Positions 5,580 to 8,066 of a stretch of DNA of 8,066 nt are shown in pieces; position 1 is the first letter of the stretch, and the number at the start of each line of letters is the position of its first letter. Position numbers and translations under genes: made by a program. The notes beneath the pieces are model-generated. The model was not told the DNA's origin. It did not search any database and was given only the letters and a program-made list of their open reading frames with translations. The DNA is from DATLYT01 sp035574455. GTDB lineage: Bacteria > Bacteroidota > Ignavibacteria > UBA10030. The stretch is from the NCBI GenBank assembly GCA_035574455.1, contig DATLYT010000083.1:1-8066 (forward strand). The letters run 5' to 3'.

Positions 5580-6233
5580 ATGAAGACCCAATCCGGAAAA
5601 GGTATGTCGGCTGCCGGCGAGTTTGGATCGCCGAAGGGGATGTCGCTCGCGTCCGAGGAAACTTCCAGCGATGCGGACACGCATCTCGACGGCGAGCGGC
5701 TTCTCATTCAACATGCACAGAACGGCGATCGCAACGCGTTTCGTACGCTGGTGCTTCGATACAGCAAGCAGGCGTACAACACCGCCTATCGGTTTGTGGG
5801 AGACCATGATGCCGCAAAGGATATCGTGCAGGACGCGTTCGTGAAGGTGTACGCCGCGCTGCCGACCTTTCGCGGCGAGGCAACGTTCGCCACATGGCTC
5901 TATCGCATCGTGGTCAACCTTGCCTTGCGTGCCCGGCGGCGTGAACGCCCGGCGGATCAACGACGTGTATCGGTGGAAACCGTGAAGGATCATCTGCACG
6001 ACACAACAAACGAAAACCCCGGAGAACCGGATCGTCATGCGCATGTCGAGCGTGCACTGCACGAACTGCCGACGATGCAACGCGCAGTGATTATCCTGCG
6101 TCATCTCAACGGCCTTTCGACCAAACAGGTGAGCCGCATCCTTCGATGCTCGGAAGGTACAGTCAAGACGCATCTCTTTCGGGGATTGAAGAATTTGCGA
6201 AGAAAGCTCGCTTACTTGCAGGAGGAGGGATAG
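5580..6233 (+). CDS. RNA polymerase ECF-subfamily sigma factor
   Basis: This is a 217-residue group IV (ECF) sigma factor that directs RNA polymerase to envelope- or stress-response promoters. Region 2 spans about residues 42-117, with GDRNAFRTLVLRYSKQAYNTAYRFVGDHDAAKDIVQDAFVKVY (core binding and -10 recognition) and TFRGEATFATWLYRIVVNLA. Region 4 spans about 155-212, with ALHELPTMQRAVIILRHLNGLSTKQVSRIL and the helix-turn-helix SEGTVKTHLFRGLKNLRRKL (-35 recognition). There is no sigma-3 or sigma-1 domain, as usual for the group. The first 36 residues are low-complexity and not conserved in the family. ATG 5604 or 5640 could be the true start, given the poorly spaced ribosome-binding site before 5580. 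The stop codon touches the anti-sigma start. Confidence 0.95.
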   Translation: MKTQSGKGMSAAGEFGSPKGMSLASEETSSDADTHLDGERLLIQHAQNGDRNAFRTLVLRYSKQAYNTAYRFVGDHDAAKDIVQDAFVKVYAALPTFRGEATFATWLYRIVVNLALRARRRERPADQRRVSVETVKDHLHDTTNENPGEPDRHAHVERALHELPTMQRAVIILRHLNGLSTKQVSRILRCSEGTVKTHLFRGLKNLRRKLAYLQEEG

Positions 6234-7040
6234 ATGCATCACAAGCGTATTCGTCTCCAGCTGTATGACTTCGTGAGCGGCACGTTGAGCGAACAGGAGA
6301 GGATTGTTGTCCAACAACACGTCGACGCCTGTGCAACGTGCAGGCAGGAGCTACAATCACTCGAACGAACGCTGACGGTTCTCGGCCGCTCGCCGGGTGA
6401 ACCCGGCTCCGCGCGCTCCGAAGAGTTCTGGATGGAGCTTGCCGACAGCGTCGAGCGTTCGATCGGAACTGTCCCACACCCGCGTCGATGGAGCCTGCGC
6501 GACGCGCTGGAGTCGATAGGGCTGATGGTGCGTGCACATCGCGGCTATGCATACGCCCTCGGCGCAGGCGTTGCCGCCGTTCTTGGTGCATTGCTGGTGA
6601 TCCCGCGAGAAAATCCGCCGTCTCTTCCCGCCGTGCCCGAGAGCATCTCGTCAGTCGGCGTCGCCACGGCGGAGACGGACACCGACGCGCGAATGAGCGA
6701 GTTCTTCCGGAGATCACGCACACTGTTGGTGGAGATCGCCAACATGAGAGAAGATCGGATAGCGTCGGCAGACCTGGGAGCCGAGCAGCAGTTTTCGCAG
6801 GAGCTCATTGCGCAAACACGGTCGCTGAGGCAAGAGCACCTGGGCCCGCATGCGAAGCGACTGGTGAACGATCTGGAGAAGATCCTCATCGAGTTTGCGA
6901 ATCTTGAACCGGCAGCAGGTCGCTCGGATGTCGAGTTGATTCGCAACGGGATCGCACAGGAGAACCTGCTGTTCAAACTCAGAATGGCGGAGGCGATGTT
7001 CGATACCGCCGCCGCGAGATTTGTCAACGATACGTATTAG
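6234..7040 (+). CDS. Transmembrane anti-sigma factor with zinc-finger (ZAS) domain
   Basis: This 268-residue protein should hold the upstream ECF sigma factor inactive at the inner membrane. The N-terminus has H29-x3-C33-x2-C36 (QQHVDACATCRQEL), the zinc-binding anti-sigma (zf-HC2/ZAS) motif that clamps sigma in the cytoplasm. One hydrophobic segment at about 103-123 (GYAYALGAGVAAVLGALLVIP) crosses the membrane. The C-terminal 140 residues, largely helical and charged, would be periplasmic and may sense the signal or be cut by proteases. The start follows the sigma TAG stop with no gap. Its ribosome-binding site AGGAGGAGGG (6220-6229) lies inside the sigma gene, indicating coupled translation. 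Confidence 0.92.
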   Translation: MHHKRIRLQLYDFVSGTLSEQERIVVQQHVDACATCRQELQSLERTLTVLGRSPGEPGSARSEEFWMELADSVERSIGTVPHPRRWSLRDALESIGLMVRAHRGYAYALGAGVAAVLGALLVIPRENPPSLPAVPESISSVGVATAETDTDARMSEFFRRSRTLLVEIANMREDRIASADLGAEQQFSQELIAQTRSLRQEHLGPHAKRLVNDLEKILIEFANLEPAAGRSDVELIRNGIAQENLLFKLRMAEAMFDTAAARFVNDTY

Positions 7041-7052
7041 GAGGAAAAGACG

Positions 7053-8066
7053 ATGAGAGCCCTTCGACTGTTCACGTGCATGATGTCGGCCCTTCTGATC
7101 GGTACGGGAAGAGCGCAGGAGTTTTTCACCTGGCACACTTCGCCGGGAGCCGCCGTGTTTCCGCAGGATGATCATCAGAACGACCCGGCGTATGCGACCT
7201 ACAGGGAAGGCTACAGTCTCATCCTGAAAGATCGCTGGTCTGAGGCAATGAAGAAGTTCGAGGAGATCAGAAGCAAGTATCCGCGAAGCGAATACGCCGA
7301 CGATGCAGCCTACTGGTCGGCTTACGCACAGAAACGTCTCGACCGGAAGAAGGGGATCGCCGCGTACGAGAAGTTTCTGGAAGAATTCCCGGACAGCCGT
7401 TACGTCGACGATGCGCTTGCCGACATGCGCGACGACATCATCATCATTGCACCGGAAGGGCAGCACCCCCAGGTGAAAGTTGCGCCGCAAACGTTCACGC
7501 ACAGCTACAGTACCATGATGCGCGAGAGCGAGCGTGCTATGCGTCAGGCGGAGCGTGCCATGCGACAGGCACAGCATAAGTTTCGTGGAATAGATATCCG
7601 CTTGAGGCGATTGGCTCCGAACGCAACGCCGACTCGCAGCATGGAGAGCGAACTCGATCCGCAGACGCGCGTAAAGCTCGAGGCCCTGTACGCACTTGCC
7701 GAATCCAACAACGATAAGGAGGCTTTCTCGGCTCTCAGAGAGGTTGCGGCAGATAAGTCGCAGCCGAAAGTCTTGCGCATTACGGCGATTGAGTCACTGC
7801 CCGAGTTCCAGAAGTTCGATGTGCTCGGCACACTGGTGGAGATTGCCCGGACGGACACCAGCGAAGAGGTCCAGCTTGCAGCAATCTATGCCATCGCTGA
7901 TCTGAACGTCGAGAAGAGCAAGTCGGCGGATGCACTCATCGCCCTGTTCCGCAGTCAACCTCAGAACAAAGAAAAGCAACTTGCCACAACCCTGTACGCC
8001 ATTGCCGAGATCGGCAACGAGAAGGCGATTGATTTTCTGGCGACTATTGCAGCGAGCCACGAGAAT
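7053..8066 (+). CDS. Secreted TPR and HEAT-repeat protein (partial, runs off window)
   Basis: The frame is open from ATG 7053 to the last base (338 codons, no stop). AGGAGGAAAAG (7039-7049) precedes it, and it lies 12 bases after the anti-sigma stop, so it is the third gene of the operon. A signal peptide (MRALRLFTCMMSALLIGTGRA) leads to two TPR-like units at about residues 46-118 (WSEAMKKFEEIRSKYPRSEYADDAAYWSAYAQKR, then AAYEKFLEEFPDSRYVDDAL). Their P-x-S-x-Y-x-DDA pattern resembles BamD/YbgF-type periplasmic proteins. A charged linker with ERAMRQA repeated twice (160-173) follows, then helical HEAT-like repeats from about 206 to the end. It probably acts in the periplasm as a scaffold or sensor linked to the sigma system. 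Its exact role is unknown. Confidence 0.88.
   Translation, partial: MRALRLFTCMMSALLIGTGRAQEFFTWHTSPGAAVFPQDDHQNDPAYATYREGYSLILKDRWSEAMKKFEEIRSKYPRSEYADDAAYWSAYAQKRLDRKKGIAAYEKFLEEFPDSRYVDDALADMRDDIIIIAPEGQHPQVKVAPQTFTHSYSTMMRESERAMRQAERAMRQAQHKFRGIDIRLRRLAPNATPTRSMESELDPQTRVKLEALYALAESNNDKEAFSALREVAADKSQPKVLRITAIESLPEFQKFDVLGTLVEIARTDTSEEVQLAAIYAIADLNVEKSKSADALIALFRSQPQNKEKQLATTLYAIAEIGNEKAIDFLATIAASHEN
7530..7571 (+). repeat. 21-bp tandem duplication in the TPR/HEAT gene
   Basis: Two adjacent 21-bp units (7530-7550 and 7551-7571) differ at three third-codon positions and encode ERAMRQA twice. The unit keeps the frame and lengthens a charged, probably helical linker between the TPR and HEAT parts. 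Confidence 0.8.

Noticed and set aside
5571..6320. Minus-strand 249-codon open frame opposite the sigma factor
   Set aside because: The plus strand encodes a clear ECF sigma factor with both conserved regions. The opposite frame has no recognisable domain and ends arbitrarily.
6714..7577. Minus-strand 287-codon open frame opposite the anti-sigma and TPR/HEAT genes
   Set aside because: It overlaps two well-supported plus-strand genes with good ribosome-binding sites. The peptide is rich in Arg, His and Cys and looks like an antisense shadow.

Overview
The window comes from a member of the Bacteroidota/Ignavibacteria-type (FCB) bacteria. The strongest sign is a secreted protein ending in a textbook type IX secretion (T9SS) type A sorting domain (NYPNPFNSDTIIRYELP ... 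SSGVYLYRL ... KMLLLR) at 2988-3239. All recognised genes lie on the + strand. No tRNA, rRNA or CRISPR array is visible.

Positions 1 to about 5437 read as the distal part of an integron gene-cassette array. No integrase gene is in the window, so locally it is a CALIN-like cluster (attC sites without a visible integrase). Four attC-like recombination sites separate the genes: attC1 (14-144), attC2 (1454-1577), attC3 (right half only, 4080-4171) and attC4 (left half only, 5304-5437). attC1 and attC2 have perfectly complementary 12-bp arms of unrelated sequence, an AAC box at the left edge and a GTT box at the right edge. All four sites contain TTGATAG. The start of each complete cassette is the reverse complement of the bases just before its own attC, as expected for circular cassettes. 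Cassette 1 is present only as its attC.

Cassette 2 carries a protein with two N-terminal membrane helices and a divergent Nudix-like C-terminal domain, a possible defence effector. Cassette 3 carries a frameshifted T9SS-exported repeat protein, followed without an intervening attC by a second secreted-protein gene that is cut after 39 codons. The cut is made by a 702-bp internally deleted IS3-family element (3378-4079), whose first three bases supply the stop codon. Cassette 4 carries a secreted DUF4932-like zinc-metallopeptidase-type protein with HEFSH.

The array ends abruptly inside attC4. From about 5440 the content changes to a compact operon of ordinary chromosomal type: an ECF sigma factor (5580-6233), its zinc-finger transmembrane anti-sigma factor (6234-7040, starting immediately after the sigma stop) and a secreted TPR plus HEAT-repeat protein (7053 to beyond the window end). 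A possible ECF-type autoregulatory promoter lies at 5462-5490.

Taken together, a mobile set of mostly exported or membrane proteins abuts an envelope-signalling operon. The array has been damaged by an IS, by deletion of one half of each of two attC sites, and by a frameshift.
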